A stretch of DNA of 64,000 nucleotides. Origin: Synergistaceae bacterium OttesenSCG-928-D05. GTDB lineage: Bacteria > Synergistota > Synergistia > Synergistales > Synergistaceae. This document shows, in pieces, positions 7,263 through 15,731 of the stretch. The number at the start of each line of letters is the position of its first letter. The stretch's first letter is position 1. The translations under genes were made by a program, and so were the position numbers. The notes under the pieces are model-generated. The model worked only from the letters and a program-made list of their open reading frames with translations, was not told the DNA's origin and made no database searches. The DNA lies in contig JAJDJB010000004.1 of assembly GCA_030266985.1 (NCBI GenBank), positions 18,922-82,921 of the forward strand. Reading direction: 5' to 3'.

Positions 7263-9197
7263 CTAAATCGCGCCGCGTTTATATAGGATATATTTCGCGC
7301 GGTCAAGAGGGCTCACGCCGACGTAGGGCGTTTCTTTCCCCTCGCCCGGAGGACAGACTTCGTAGCCGTGGAAGCGGGCATTCAGCGCCGCGCGCCCGCC
7401 AGTGAGGGACGCGAGGCGAATCGGGAAATCCATCGACGTCGCGGCGGGAAAGAAGCCCTCCATCGTAACGGACGCGCCCTTTATGACGGGCGAATCAAAA
7501 CGCCCGCGCATGGACAGGATCTCCCCCACGATTTTGCCGCTGTATTCTTCGGGAAAGGTGAGACGGTATTTCATAACGGGCTCCAGCAATTCCGTTCCCG
7601 TGTTCACAAGTGCGTCCATGACGCCCATCGGCGTCGCGAGCGCGAAGTCGAGCGGGTGCGTGTGCACGGTGTGGTGCTCGCCGTCGATCAGCGTGATTTT
7701 AATGTCCGTCACTTCCCAGCCCTTCGGTCCCTGCCGCAGCGCTTCTGGAATCGTCTGCGCAACCTGCGACTGGTAACGCTTATAAATTTTGTCGTTGTGT
7801 ACCGTGCTTTCAAAAATGACGCCAGCCCCAAGCGGCAGCGGCTCGATCAGAAAACGCATCACGGCCCAGCAGGGTTTCGGCATCGTGTATTCGACGAAGC
7901 CTTCTCCTTTTTTTACAGGACGTTCCTTATATATGATCTGTGGGTCACCGGTCGTAATCTCGAGCGAAAAACGGTCGCGCAAGAGCGCTTTCAATACTTC
8001 GATCTGGATCAGCCCTGTCACATGCACGGAAAGTTCGCGCGTCTCCTTTTCCCAGACGACTCCGAGCAGCGGATCTTCCGCCGAGAGTTTCTCCAGCGCC
8101 TCCGCCAGAACGGGAAGGTCTTTTGCGTCCGTCGGTACGCAGGATATGCGAAGCATCGGCGCGGCCAGCGCAATGCCGCCCGGCACGCCCTCTCCTGTGC
8201 CGATCACGTCCCCGCTGCGAACGGTAGAAAGCCCGTAGACAGCGCCAATATCGCCCGCCGCAAGCGTTCCCTGATCGACGTCCTTCTGCCCGCGCACTTT
8301 CCGGATCTGGACGACCTTGTCCTGCGCATCCCTACACGGATAACGCACGGCGTCGCGATTGTTGAGCGTTCCGCGGTAAAGCCGCACATAGGCGACCTTA
8401 CCAAGCGCATCGTCATGCTCCAGTTTGAACACAACGCCCGAAACCGGGTCGGCGGCGAGTGCGTTCCCATCACGCGCAAACGAGGCGATCAGGTCGAGCA
8501 GTTCGCGCACGCCTTCGCCTTTGAGCGCAGCGCCGCATAAAACGGGCTGAATTTTGCTCGCGTAAAAATTTTCGAGAAACGCGGACGCGATTTCTTTCGG
8601 AGAAATATTTTCCGCGTCGCCCGCGAGATATTTTTCCAAAAGCACATCGTCTGTCTCGACGAAGGATTCAAAATCCGAAAAATTTACTGAAGAAAGATTG
8701 TTCAGAGAAGATACCGCGGACACCATGACGGGGCGCGCGCCGGGAAGCGCCCGCACTTCCGCCAGGACTTTCTGCACGTCCGCGCCCGTGCGGTCCGTTT
8801 TATTTATGAAAAGGATCGCTGGAATGCCGAGCGCACGAAGCGCATCCCAAATGACCTCCGTCTGCGCCTGCACGCCTTCGACGGCGGAAAGAACGAGCAC
8901 CGCAATATCCAGCGCGCGAAGCGCGCGCTCCACTTCGCCGGAGAAATCGTTGTGTCCCGGCGTGTCGATCAGGTTCACTTGCCGGTCGTTCCATATAAAG
9001 TAGGTCGAGGCCGCGCGTACGGATATGCCGCGCGCGCGTTCCACGCCCATAAAGTCCGTATGCGCGGTGCCGTCGTCGACGCGGCCCGGCGACCGGATTG
9101 CGCCTGAGAGATAGAGCATCTGCTCGGTCAGCGTCGTTTTCCCCGCGTCAACGTGCGCAAGAATCCCGACGTTGACCGGGGCGCCTTCTTTGCTCAT
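7263..9197 (-). CDS. Ribosome-protection-like translational GTPase (EF-G/TetM superfamily)
   Basis: 644 aa, close to the length of Tet(M)/Tet(O) proteins. The G domain is complete: AHVDAGKTT (G1), RGISV (G2), DTPGH (G3), NKTD (G4). Domain IV and V blocks align with Tet proteins, but the domain IV loop that dislodges tetracycline (YSPVST in TetM) reads HTVHTH here, so resistance should not be assumed. Such paralogs are widespread in anaerobes and of unclear role. The start at 9197 overlaps the upstream stop (ATGA); a longer in-frame start at 9368 would sit inside the nitroreductase gene. Confidence 0.85.
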   Translation of the reverse strand: MSKEGAPVNVGILAHVDAGKTTLTEQMLYLSGAIRSPGRVDDGTAHTDFMGVERARGISVRAASTYFIWNDRQVNLIDTPGHNDFSGEVERALRALDIAVLVLSAVEGVQAQTEVIWDALRALGIPAILFINKTDRTGADVQKVLAEVRALPGARPVMVSAVSSLNNLSSVNFSDFESFVETDDVLLEKYLAGDAENISPKEIASAFLENFYASKIQPVLCGAALKGEGVRELLDLIASFARDGNALAADPVSGVVFKLEHDDALGKVAYVRLYRGTLNNRDAVRYPCRDAQDKVVQIRKVRGQKDVDQGTLAAGDIGAVYGLSTVRSGDVIGTGEGVPGGIALAAPMLRISCVPTDAKDLPVLAEALEKLSAEDPLLGVVWEKETRELSVHVTGLIQIEVLKALLRDRFSLEITTGDPQIIYKERPVKKGEGFVEYTMPKPCWAVMRFLIEPLPLGAGVIFESTVHNDKIYKRYQSQVAQTIPEALRQGPKGWEVTDIKITLIDGEHHTVHTHPLDFALATPMGVMDALVNTGTELLEPVMKYRLTFPEEYSGKIVGEILSMRGRFDSPVIKGASVTMEGFFPAATSMDFPIRLASLTGGRAALNARFHGYEVCPPGEGKETPYVGVSPLDRAKYILYKRGAI

Positions 9198-10018
9198 TTG
9201 ACCCAATCGACTGTGATATTCTTCCTCGGCGGAAACTGTCTCGTCGGCAGAAGCGCGGGATAACCGATCATTTGCGCGCCGCAGACATGCTCCTCTTCCG
9301 TAATGCCGAAAAACTCGCGCAGCGGCTCGAAGTTCCGCGTCGCATGCGTTAAAAACCCGCCCCAGCAACAGCCAAGTCCCGAAGCATGCGCTGCCAGTTC
9401 AAGATAAGTCAGCGCGATTGCGCCGTCCTCCGGCCACATATAAGATTTCGGCGTAACGGCGACTATCACGTGGGGCGCGCCCCGCAAAACGCCGTCCCCG
9501 CCTTCCTTTGCCTTGGCAATGAGCCGCGCGCCGGTCAGCGCGTTCCGGCTGGTCGGGTCCTTGAAAATCTCCTCGCGCATCCAGCAGAGCACCAGATTCG
9601 CGGCCTCTGCCGTCTTTTCCCTCGTCTGCGTGACAATCCAGCGCACATTCTGCGAATTTACCGCGGTCGGCGCCATCTTCACAGCATCAAGAAGCGCCGC
9701 GATCTCCTCTTTTTTCAACGTCTGATCCTTATACTTTCGCGTTGAACGCCGCGTTTTCAGTAAATTCAGCGCATCTTCCTTCCCCGGCATCGCGAGGTCG
9801 CCCGCGCGGACAAGCTCGTTCTCATTCTGAAAGGCGAGCGTATTGGCACAGGTCGGACAATAAAGCACGCACTGCCCGCACTTGATACACATATTCGCGG
9901 CGAGCGACGCCACCTCGGGCAGCCCCTGATCCCCGAAAGAAACAATCTCCGCCGGACATATCGCGGCACATATCCCGCATTGCGTACATTTCGATTCATC
10001 AACCTTTAAGAAAGACAT
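9194..10018 (-). CDS. Ferredoxin-nitroreductase fusion
   Basis: 274 aa. Two [4Fe-4S] motifs come first (CTQCGICAAICP and CIKCGQCVLYCP, roughly residues 11-55), followed by a nitroreductase domain that begins RRSTRKYKDQTL with an FMN-site pattern AVNSQN. Such fusions pass electrons from ferredoxin to an FMN site; the natural substrate is not known. The start at 10018 has GGGAGGGG upstream; the ATG five codons earlier would overlap that ribosome-binding site. First gene of the minus-strand operon and translationally coupled to the GTPase. Confidence 0.88.
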   Translation of the reverse strand: MSFLKVDESKCTQCGICAAICPAEIVSFGDQGLPEVASLAANMCIKCGQCVLYCPTCANTLAFQNENELVRAGDLAMPGKEDALNLLKTRRSTRKYKDQTLKKEEIAALLDAVKMAPTAVNSQNVRWIVTQTREKTAEAANLVLCWMREEIFKDPTSRNALTGARLIAKAKEGGDGVLRGAPHVIVAVTPKSYMWPEDGAIALTYLELAAHASGLGCCWGGFLTHATRNFEPLREFFGITEEEHVCGAQMIGYPALLPTRQFPPRKNITVDWVK

Positions 10019-10163
10019 CGATTCCCCTCCCATTCGAATAAATCAATTTTACACTAAGCCCGTGTATACATGAAAGGGACTTGCGAAAAAGAGGCGGATG
10101 TTCGTCTGTTTTAGAATGAATCGTTTATAATATGCGCAGTTACTCGAATCCGGAGGCGAAAAA

Positions 10164-11699
10164 ATGAAAAATGTTATATGTACTGTCTTGCTCTTCACAC
10201 TAATGTTCTCCGCCACTGCGTTTGCGGCGGAACCGGGCAGACTGATCCCTCCCTACCACTGGTCCTATCATGATTTGGAAACGCTGGCGAACAGAGGGCT
10301 TATCAACGAAACGATAACCCCCGGAAAAACCGCGCTGACGGCGGAACAGGTGGTCGGTTACGTCATCTTCGCGCTAAACCGCGTCGAAGCCAACCCGAGA
10401 AAACTCGGCGAAGAAGAACTCGCGAGCCTGCGGCAGCTAATCAACGGCTTTGACAAAGACTTTGAAAGGTTGGGCTTTCGCGTGCTGAGACTGAAGACAG
10501 ACCTTGAAAACTGCGCCGCCGCCGCGGGAATCTCGCAACACGGCACATCCGAGCCAGGCACTTTCGGCGTACCGCTCAGCGCAAGAGCGGCAACCGCCGT
10601 AAACGACTTCTCCTTCCGCCTCTTCAACGAAGTCGGAAAAGGCGAACGGGGCAACATCTTCCTCTCGCCCTACAGCGTCTCCTCGGCGCTCGCGCTCGCC
10701 TATGCCGGCGCACGCGGCGCGACGGAATCCGAAATGGACTATGTCCTGCGCTTCAACCCCGACATCCACCGCAGCATGTCCGCGCTCATCCGAGAGATTA
10801 ACAACGTTCCCGCAGAGACAGCGGTCATCAGGACGGCAAACGCAATCTGGCCCTCAAAAGAAGAAAAACTGCTTGTAGATTACGTTTCAACGGTTGAGGA
10901 ATTTTATCATGCGACAATCCAGCCGCAGAATTACAAAACCTCCTCAGAACGCGCCCGCAGAACCATCAACCAGTGGGTCGCCAAAAACACGGAAGGGAAA
11001 ATAACCGACATCATCGCCGACGGCGTATTAAACCGTGACACGGCAATGGTGCTCACGAACGCAATCTATTTCAAATCCGAATGGCTCGAAAAATTCACGT
11101 CCAACAACACGCACGTGATGCCCTTCTGGGTCTCGCCGATCCAGTCCGTCGGCACGACCATGATGAACCGCACCGGCGAAGCAATCCGCCACGGCGCATT
11201 CGGCGAAGCCGACATGGTGGAACTGCCCTACCAAAACGAGCGTTTCTCCATGCTCGTCATCCTACCCGAACAGGGAAAACACATTGCGGACATCGAAAAG
11301 AAACTGGACAACGTGCTGCTCTCTGAATGGCTCGGCAAAATGGAGCCAAAACGCGTGGAACTCACAATCCCCAAATTCAAGACCGAAAGCGCCTATTCCC
11401 TCTCGAGCGCGCTGGAAGCGATGGGCATGAAAACAGCCTTCGACGCGGGCAACGCCGATTTCTCGGGCATCAACGGCGACTTCAATTTGTTCATCAGCGA
11501 AGTGGCGCATAAAACCTTCATCGACGTTGCCGAAGAAGGCACCGAAGCGGCAGCCGCAACCGCGGTCATCATGACGCGTACCTCCATGCCCATGCCGCAG
11601 GAAACCGTAATTTTCAAAGCGGACCGCCCCTTCATCTACCTGATCCGGGACAACCCATCCGGCGCAATCCTCTTCATCGGAAGGTACGCGAAGCCGTAA
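10164..11699 (+). CDS. Exported serpin with N-terminal SLH-like domain
   Basis: 511 aa. Signal peptide (residues 1-21, cleavage near AFA-AEP). Residues about 28-75 (HWSYHDLETLANRGLI ... LTAEQVVGYVIFAL) look like one S-layer-homology repeat, followed by a short heptad-like helix. In Synergistota such SLH-coiled-coil starts occur on outer-membrane proteins. The rest is a full serpin domain (FLSPYSVSSALALAYAGA; NAIYFKSEWLEKF). The reactive-loop hinge EEGTEAAAAT has small residues as in inhibitory serpins. Counting from the hinge puts Thr or Arg near P1 in VIMTRTSMPM. GGAGG precedes the ATG. The likely role is protection from host or competitor serine proteases. Confidence 0.9.
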   Translation: MKNVICTVLLFTLMFSATAFAAEPGRLIPPYHWSYHDLETLANRGLINETITPGKTALTAEQVVGYVIFALNRVEANPRKLGEEELASLRQLINGFDKDFERLGFRVLRLKTDLENCAAAAGISQHGTSEPGTFGVPLSARAATAVNDFSFRLFNEVGKGERGNIFLSPYSVSSALALAYAGARGATESEMDYVLRFNPDIHRSMSALIREINNVPAETAVIRTANAIWPSKEEKLLVDYVSTVEEFYHATIQPQNYKTSSERARRTINQWVAKNTEGKITDIIADGVLNRDTAMVLTNAIYFKSEWLEKFTSNNTHVMPFWVSPIQSVGTTMMNRTGEAIRHGAFGEADMVELPYQNERFSMLVILPEQGKHIADIEKKLDNVLLSEWLGKMEPKRVELTIPKFKTESAYSLSSALEAMGMKTAFDAGNADFSGINGDFNLFISEVAHKTFIDVAEEGTEAAAATAVIMTRTSMPMPQETVIFKADRPFIYLIRDNPSGAILFIGRYAKP

Positions 11700-11726
11700 A
11701 TAGCCTCGACACAAGAAAACAACGCC

Positions 11727-11760
11727 GCTGCCGGGAGAAAGCCTGCCCGGCAGCATTTTT
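11727..11760 (+). terminator. Rho-independent terminator of the serpin gene
   Basis: Stem GCTGCCGGG / CCCGGCAGC with a ten-base loop, then ATTTTT, 27 bp after the stop codon. Confidence 0.85.
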
Positions 11761-11824
11761 ATATACTTACAAAAGCCGATTCCTTAGACTCAGCGCGAAG
11801 ACGATTCCGTACGCCTCCTCTATA

Positions 11825-11856
11825 CCACTTATCTTGTCGCACCCTATTGCTACAAT
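11825..11856 (+). promoter_or_regulatory. Island promoter box, copy 1
   Basis: CCACTTATC-T-TGTCGCACCC followed, exactly 26 bases from its start, by the -10 element TACAAT (11851-11856). The same box with the same spacing recurs at 19987 and 20649. It drives the HTH-only gene that begins at 11914. Confidence 0.7.
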
Positions 11857-11913
11857 TGAAACCACCACGGCAATTGTTCTGCAAAACCATGCAACAGGAA
11901 GGCGGTACATACC

Positions 11914-12159
11914 ATGCCCAAAGATATCAGTTCTATCAGGATCGCCCGGCTCAACACACTAATCAGAATCCTAATGAACGGTCCTGTCAGAAAAAGTGAG
12001 ATCTTTGAAAAAATACAATACACGGGACAGCGCACCTTTGAAAGAGACATCGCATACCTTCGGGACGAATTCCGCGCAGGCATCGTCTACGACGCGAAAA
12101 CAAGGTCTTACGAACTCGCGGATAAAGGCATCTTCTCCCTAAGCTTTACGGAAGAATGA
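11914..12159 (+). CDS. HTH-only protein, paralog of the neighbouring WYL regulator
   Basis: 81 aa. It aligns along its full length with the N-terminus of the next gene (MPKDISSIRIARLNTLIRIL against LPRDLSSVRLERLNTMINLL; both share RTFERD...LRD). It therefore has the DeoR/HTH-11-type DNA-binding domain but lacks the WYL and C-terminal extension. AGGAAGG precedes the ATG. It may compete for the same operator, form mixed dimers, or be the stable remnant of a duplicated regulator. Confidence 0.75.
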   Translation: MPKDISSIRIARLNTLIRILMNGPVRKSEIFEKIQYTGQRTFERDIAYLRDEFRAGIVYDAKTRSYELADKGIFSLSFTEE

Positions 12160-12162
12160 TTT

Positions 12163-12189
12163 CAGCACCGTCAGAATATGGCGGTGCTG
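12163..12189 (+). promoter_or_regulatory. Hairpin between HTH-only and WYL genes
   Basis: CAGCACCG / CGGTGCTG stem with an eleven-base loop, four bases after the stop. There is no T-run. It probably limits read-through or protects the upstream mRNA. Confidence 0.5.
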
Positions 12190-12264
12190 TATCCATAATC
12201 TAATGTTACAATGGTGTTGAATGAAGCGGTTCATAATTCTATCAGTTCGAAGGGGCTCTCGACA

Positions 12265-13239
12265 TTGCCAAGAGATCTTTCATCTGTCAGGCTGGAACGC
12301 CTCAACACTATGATCAATCTTCTGCGCAGCAAACGCGGATACTCCAAACAGGAACTCATGGACAGGCTCGAAATCGGGTGCAACAGAACCTTCGAGCGTG
12401 ATATGGAATTGCTGCGCGACCGTTTCCACGTCGAAGTCCATTACGATACGTCAAAAAAGAAATATTACTGCACGGACACGGGCATGCTTGAACTTCACCT
12501 GAGCCTCACTCAGGAAGAAATGACCGCCGTCGCGGCAGGACTCAAAATGGCTGCGCACTTTCTCCCCCACCTCCAACATGGCTCGGATACTTCATGGGAT
12601 AAAATCAAACAGTTCGTTCCTGCAGGGATCCTGCACGAAGGAGAAAAACTCAGCAGCGCGGCAGTCGTCTCACTGCCCGTCTCTCCTTTGGATTCACACG
12701 TATTCCAGCAGTTGATCGACTTCATCAACCTGAAACAACCGGCAAAAGTCACATATGCCTCCCCTTATAAAGGAAACGAACCGAAAAAACGAACCCTATT
12801 TCCCTGGGGCGTTTACTTCCAGTCACACGCATGGTATCTGTGGGCGGCATCACCGGAACATCCTGAAGGCGCGACATGGCGCGTATCAAGGGTTTTGAGC
12901 TGCGAACCCGCAAATGCGGAATGGCTCGCCCCGCCTCCGGACGTCACGGTCGAACAATACGCCGGCACCGCGTGGTTCGCAAGCCCCGGAGAATTAAAAT
13001 ACGACATTACTCTGCATCTCTTCCCTCCACTCTCCCACATCGTAGCAGAAACGCAATGGCATCCAACGCAGAAAATCGAAGAACAGGCAGATGGCTCCAT
13101 CATCTACACAGCGAAAGTTCCTGATCTGGAAGAAGTCGCCCGCTGGGCGATGAGTTGCGCCCCGCATATTAAAGTGGTGGGGCCAAAGGAGTTGGTAACT
13201 CGTGTGGAAGGTTTGGCTACTTCGTTTTATAATAAGTAA
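12265..13239 (+). CDS. WYL-domain transcriptional regulator
   Basis: 324 aa from TTG 12265: N-terminal HTH, then a WYL domain (about residues 150-230; FPWGVYFQSHAWYLWA) and a C-terminal extension. I prefer TTG 12265 because AAGGGG lies nine bases upstream, it matches the start of the 81-aa paralog, and a likely -10 (TACAAT, 12207-12212) overlaps the upstream ATG at 12211. WYL proteins sense nucleic acids or nucleotides and often repress phage-defence operons. Its place at the head of the island makes it the best candidate to bind the repeated promoter box. Confidence 0.88.
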   Translation: MPRDLSSVRLERLNTMINLLRSKRGYSKQELMDRLEIGCNRTFERDMELLRDRFHVEVHYDTSKKKYYCTDTGMLELHLSLTQEEMTAVAAGLKMAAHFLPHLQHGSDTSWDKIKQFVPAGILHEGEKLSSAAVVSLPVSPLDSHVFQQLIDFINLKQPAKVTYASPYKGNEPKKRTLFPWGVYFQSHAWYLWAASPEHPEGATWRVSRVLSCEPANAEWLAPPPDVTVEQYAGTAWFASPGELKYDITLHLFPPLSHIVAETQWHPTQKIEEQADGSIIYTAKVPDLEEVARWAMSCAPHIKVVGPKELVTRVEGLATSFYNK

Positions 13240-13293
13240 GAGATTTTAAAACCAATCATAAAAAATTCTCGCTACGAAAGGATTTGAAATAAA

Positions 13294-15642
13294 ATGTCCG
13301 ACACTGTAATATCTATTAAGTACAATCCCTATACTATAAAAACTGAAGTCAAAATCAATGGTCAGACTCCGAAACCCAACAGCAAATTAAATTATGGGAA
13401 CCATCGTCTGCAGGAATGGATCGAGGAATTGCCAGCAACCTTAGAAGCTGAGTACAATGGCAAGGAATTCGACATTTATTTTTGCGGTACGGAAGAAGAT
13501 TACGAAGATTTGCTCGATGTTGTTGAGCACGCCAACAAAGATAGTTTTAAAATCCGTTGCGAGCATACAACCAAACCCAAAATGGCCATCTCAGAGCGAA
13601 TTGCAACGCTAAATGATACTTTCGCGAAAATTCAACAGGGGCCAGTAGAAAAATTAAAAACAAAAGAAATCAAGGATGCTTTTAGCCAGGCGAGTAACGA
13701 CATGCTTTCGATTTATGTTGTCGCCACCATGAGTGCGGGCAAAACAACCTTAATCAATGCATTGCTAGGTAACAAGCTAATACCCTCACAGCAGCAAGCG
13801 TGTACTTCGGGCGTTACAGAGATAACGAATCATGATGGACTGGAGAGCTTTGAAGGGACAGCATTAAACAAAGAAAACGAAGAAATTAAGGTAGAGAAAG
13901 ATTTGGACCTAAAAACTCTAGAAAGCTGTGACAACGACCTCGATATTCACGCTATCGAAATACACGGAGAGATTCCCCTCGTGACATCCAAAAACATCGC
14001 ACTCAGGCTTATTAGCTTGCCAAGCCCCAGTAGCTCAAAGAATAAAGATGCACAGGTACGCATCCTCAAGGAGGCGCTAAATTCACATAAACATATTATT
14101 CTATACGTCCTAGACACCTTTCAGCTAGGACCGGAGGATGACGAAAATCTATTGGGTTCAATTGCAAAACTAATAAAAAATGGTGGCAGGGAGGCTAACG
14201 AGCGCTTCCTTTTCGTCGTTAATAAACTGGATGAATTTAAGCCTGAAGAGGACATCCAAAGCGAGCTACAAAATCTGAAAGAAAATCTTAGGGCTATCGG
14301 CTTTCTTGACCCCAAGATTTTCCCGGTGTCTACGCAGACCGCCCTATCCCTTTGTACAACATTCAAGGACAAAACCCTAGACGATAAAAATTGCCATACG
14401 GATATAATCGACTTCCCCAGTGTAAGGACAATGATCGACAATGAACAATTACATTTGGAACAATATGCACCTCTTTCAGAAAAGCTAAAAAAAGAGATAG
14501 AAACAAAGGCCACTCAGATATTCCAATCCGACCATAAAATGCAAAATCTCCTTATAGCCTTCATGCATACAGGAATCCCTTCCTTAGAAACAGCGATCAT
14601 GACCTATGTTACAAAATATGCGTACCCTATGAAAATTAAAAACATCTCCGATTCATTTTTGCCATTCTTAAACCATGAATTATCTACCAGAAGCATTAAG
14701 CAGAGCGTTATTGGTAGCGAGGCAGAGAAAATACATCTTCTTAGCAAAACAATTGATACAATCGAAAACACGCTTAGCCATGCTAAAGCAAACGATGAAT
14801 TTAAGGCCACCCTAGATGCAAAAATTAACGATGTACAAAAAAAAGCAACAGAGGAAATAGAATCGTTTAAAAAAAATATACACAACCTCAAAACAATACT
14901 CATAAACAAGCATAGTGATAGTTTTTCAAAAAAGGAAATACAAAAAACTCAAGCAGAGGATATAGTTAATGAATTTAAAGAAATGGTAGAAAGAGTCGAA
15001 GCAGACACAGCACCCCATTTGCGTGAATCTCTCAAAAAGTATTACCAAGATACTTTTAAGAACATACCAGACGAGTTTGCACGCTGGACAGATACGCTCA
15101 TGCCGGATTATCACAAGCGAGAGGACCAATTCTTAGCGCACTTCAAAAATGAAGCTGATTCAAAAGGTAAAACCATTTATTTTAGTGGGGTTATGTTGAG
15201 CACCCACTACGTAGGATCAGGATCAACGCAAAACGCCCGTAAGGACAATCTCTCAAAAGCACTAATGTCTGGCGCAATCCTAGGAACAGCACTTGGACTT
15301 GGAGCCCCCGTTGCTGTGGCAGCAACAGTTTCTTTAATGCGATTGATCGCGCCTGAAGCATCTACAGTAAAAACTTCGGATTTATACAAATATCTTACGC
15401 AAACCACAGAATCTCTCGAAAGCAAATTATGCAACGCTCTAAGTGAAAACATAAGATGCGCAACAGAAGGAATACAAAACTATGTCGCTGAATACTTTGA
15501 TAATATCCATACGTACCTGGACGAACAGAGAAAAAGATTGCCGGAAGCACAGCTTGAGAAAAGCAAGCTTGAAGAAGACCTGAAACCTGCAAAATGGCTA
15601 ATGGAAATAAAAGAACAGGTCGAATCTACAATAGCAATATAA
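13294..15642 (+). CDS. Dynamin-like GTPase
   Basis: 782 aa. P-loop ATMSAGKTT (residues 144-152), a G2-type Thr region (ACTSGVTEI) and NKLD (G4). The G3 position, normally DxPG, reads SLPSPSS, so the catalytic Asp appears to be missing. The middle and C-terminus are helical and coiled-coil-like (Lys/Glu-rich). A hydrophobic stretch near residues 650-680 (MSGAILGTALGLGAPVAVAATV) could insert in a membrane. Residues 1-100 form a separate domain I do not recognise. The coding is visibly richer in AT than the flanking genes, suggesting transfer. Bacterial dynamins remodel membranes, and some act in phage defence. GAAAGGA precedes the ATG. Confidence 0.82.
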   Translation: MSDTVISIKYNPYTIKTEVKINGQTPKPNSKLNYGNHRLQEWIEELPATLEAEYNGKEFDIYFCGTEEDYEDLLDVVEHANKDSFKIRCEHTTKPKMAISERIATLNDTFAKIQQGPVEKLKTKEIKDAFSQASNDMLSIYVVATMSAGKTTLINALLGNKLIPSQQQACTSGVTEITNHDGLESFEGTALNKENEEIKVEKDLDLKTLESCDNDLDIHAIEIHGEIPLVTSKNIALRLISLPSPSSSKNKDAQVRILKEALNSHKHIILYVLDTFQLGPEDDENLLGSIAKLIKNGGREANERFLFVVNKLDEFKPEEDIQSELQNLKENLRAIGFLDPKIFPVSTQTALSLCTTFKDKTLDDKNCHTDIIDFPSVRTMIDNEQLHLEQYAPLSEKLKKEIETKATQIFQSDHKMQNLLIAFMHTGIPSLETAIMTYVTKYAYPMKIKNISDSFLPFLNHELSTRSIKQSVIGSEAEKIHLLSKTIDTIENTLSHAKANDEFKATLDAKINDVQKKATEEIESFKKNIHNLKTILINKHSDSFSKKEIQKTQAEDIVNEFKEMVERVEADTAPHLRESLKKYYQDTFKNIPDEFARWTDTLMPDYHKREDQFLAHFKNEADSKGKTIYFSGVMLSTHYVGSGSTQNARKDNLSKALMSGAILGTALGLGAPVAVAATVSLMRLIAPEASTVKTSDLYKYLTQTTESLESKLCNALSENIRCATEGIQNYVAEYFDNIHTYLDEQRKRLPEAQLEKSKLEEDLKPAKWLMEIKEQVESTIAI

Positions 15643-15652
15643 TCCCAAATTG

Positions 15653-15688
15653 CTGGGCACGATTATACCCGGTACCAATCTCGCCCAG
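15653..15688 (+). promoter_or_regulatory. Hairpin between dynamin and HerA genes
   Basis: CTGGGC / GCCCAG outer stem and GATT / AATC inner stem, with a 12-base loop that ends in the palindrome GGTACC. It lacks a T-run and could tune expression of the ATPase relative to the GTPase. Confidence 0.45.
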
Positions 15689-15731
15689 TAATACATTGGT
15701 TCTTAGTTTTTTTTGAAAGGAAGCTGAGGAT

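Noticed and set aside
7368..8540. 390-aa plus-strand frame opposite the GTPase
   Set aside because: Arg/His-rich shadow without a start signal.
7263..9197. Tetracycline-resistance gene tetM
   Set aside because: The overall fold fits, but the drug-displacing loop differs and the operon context is metabolic; resistance cannot be claimed.
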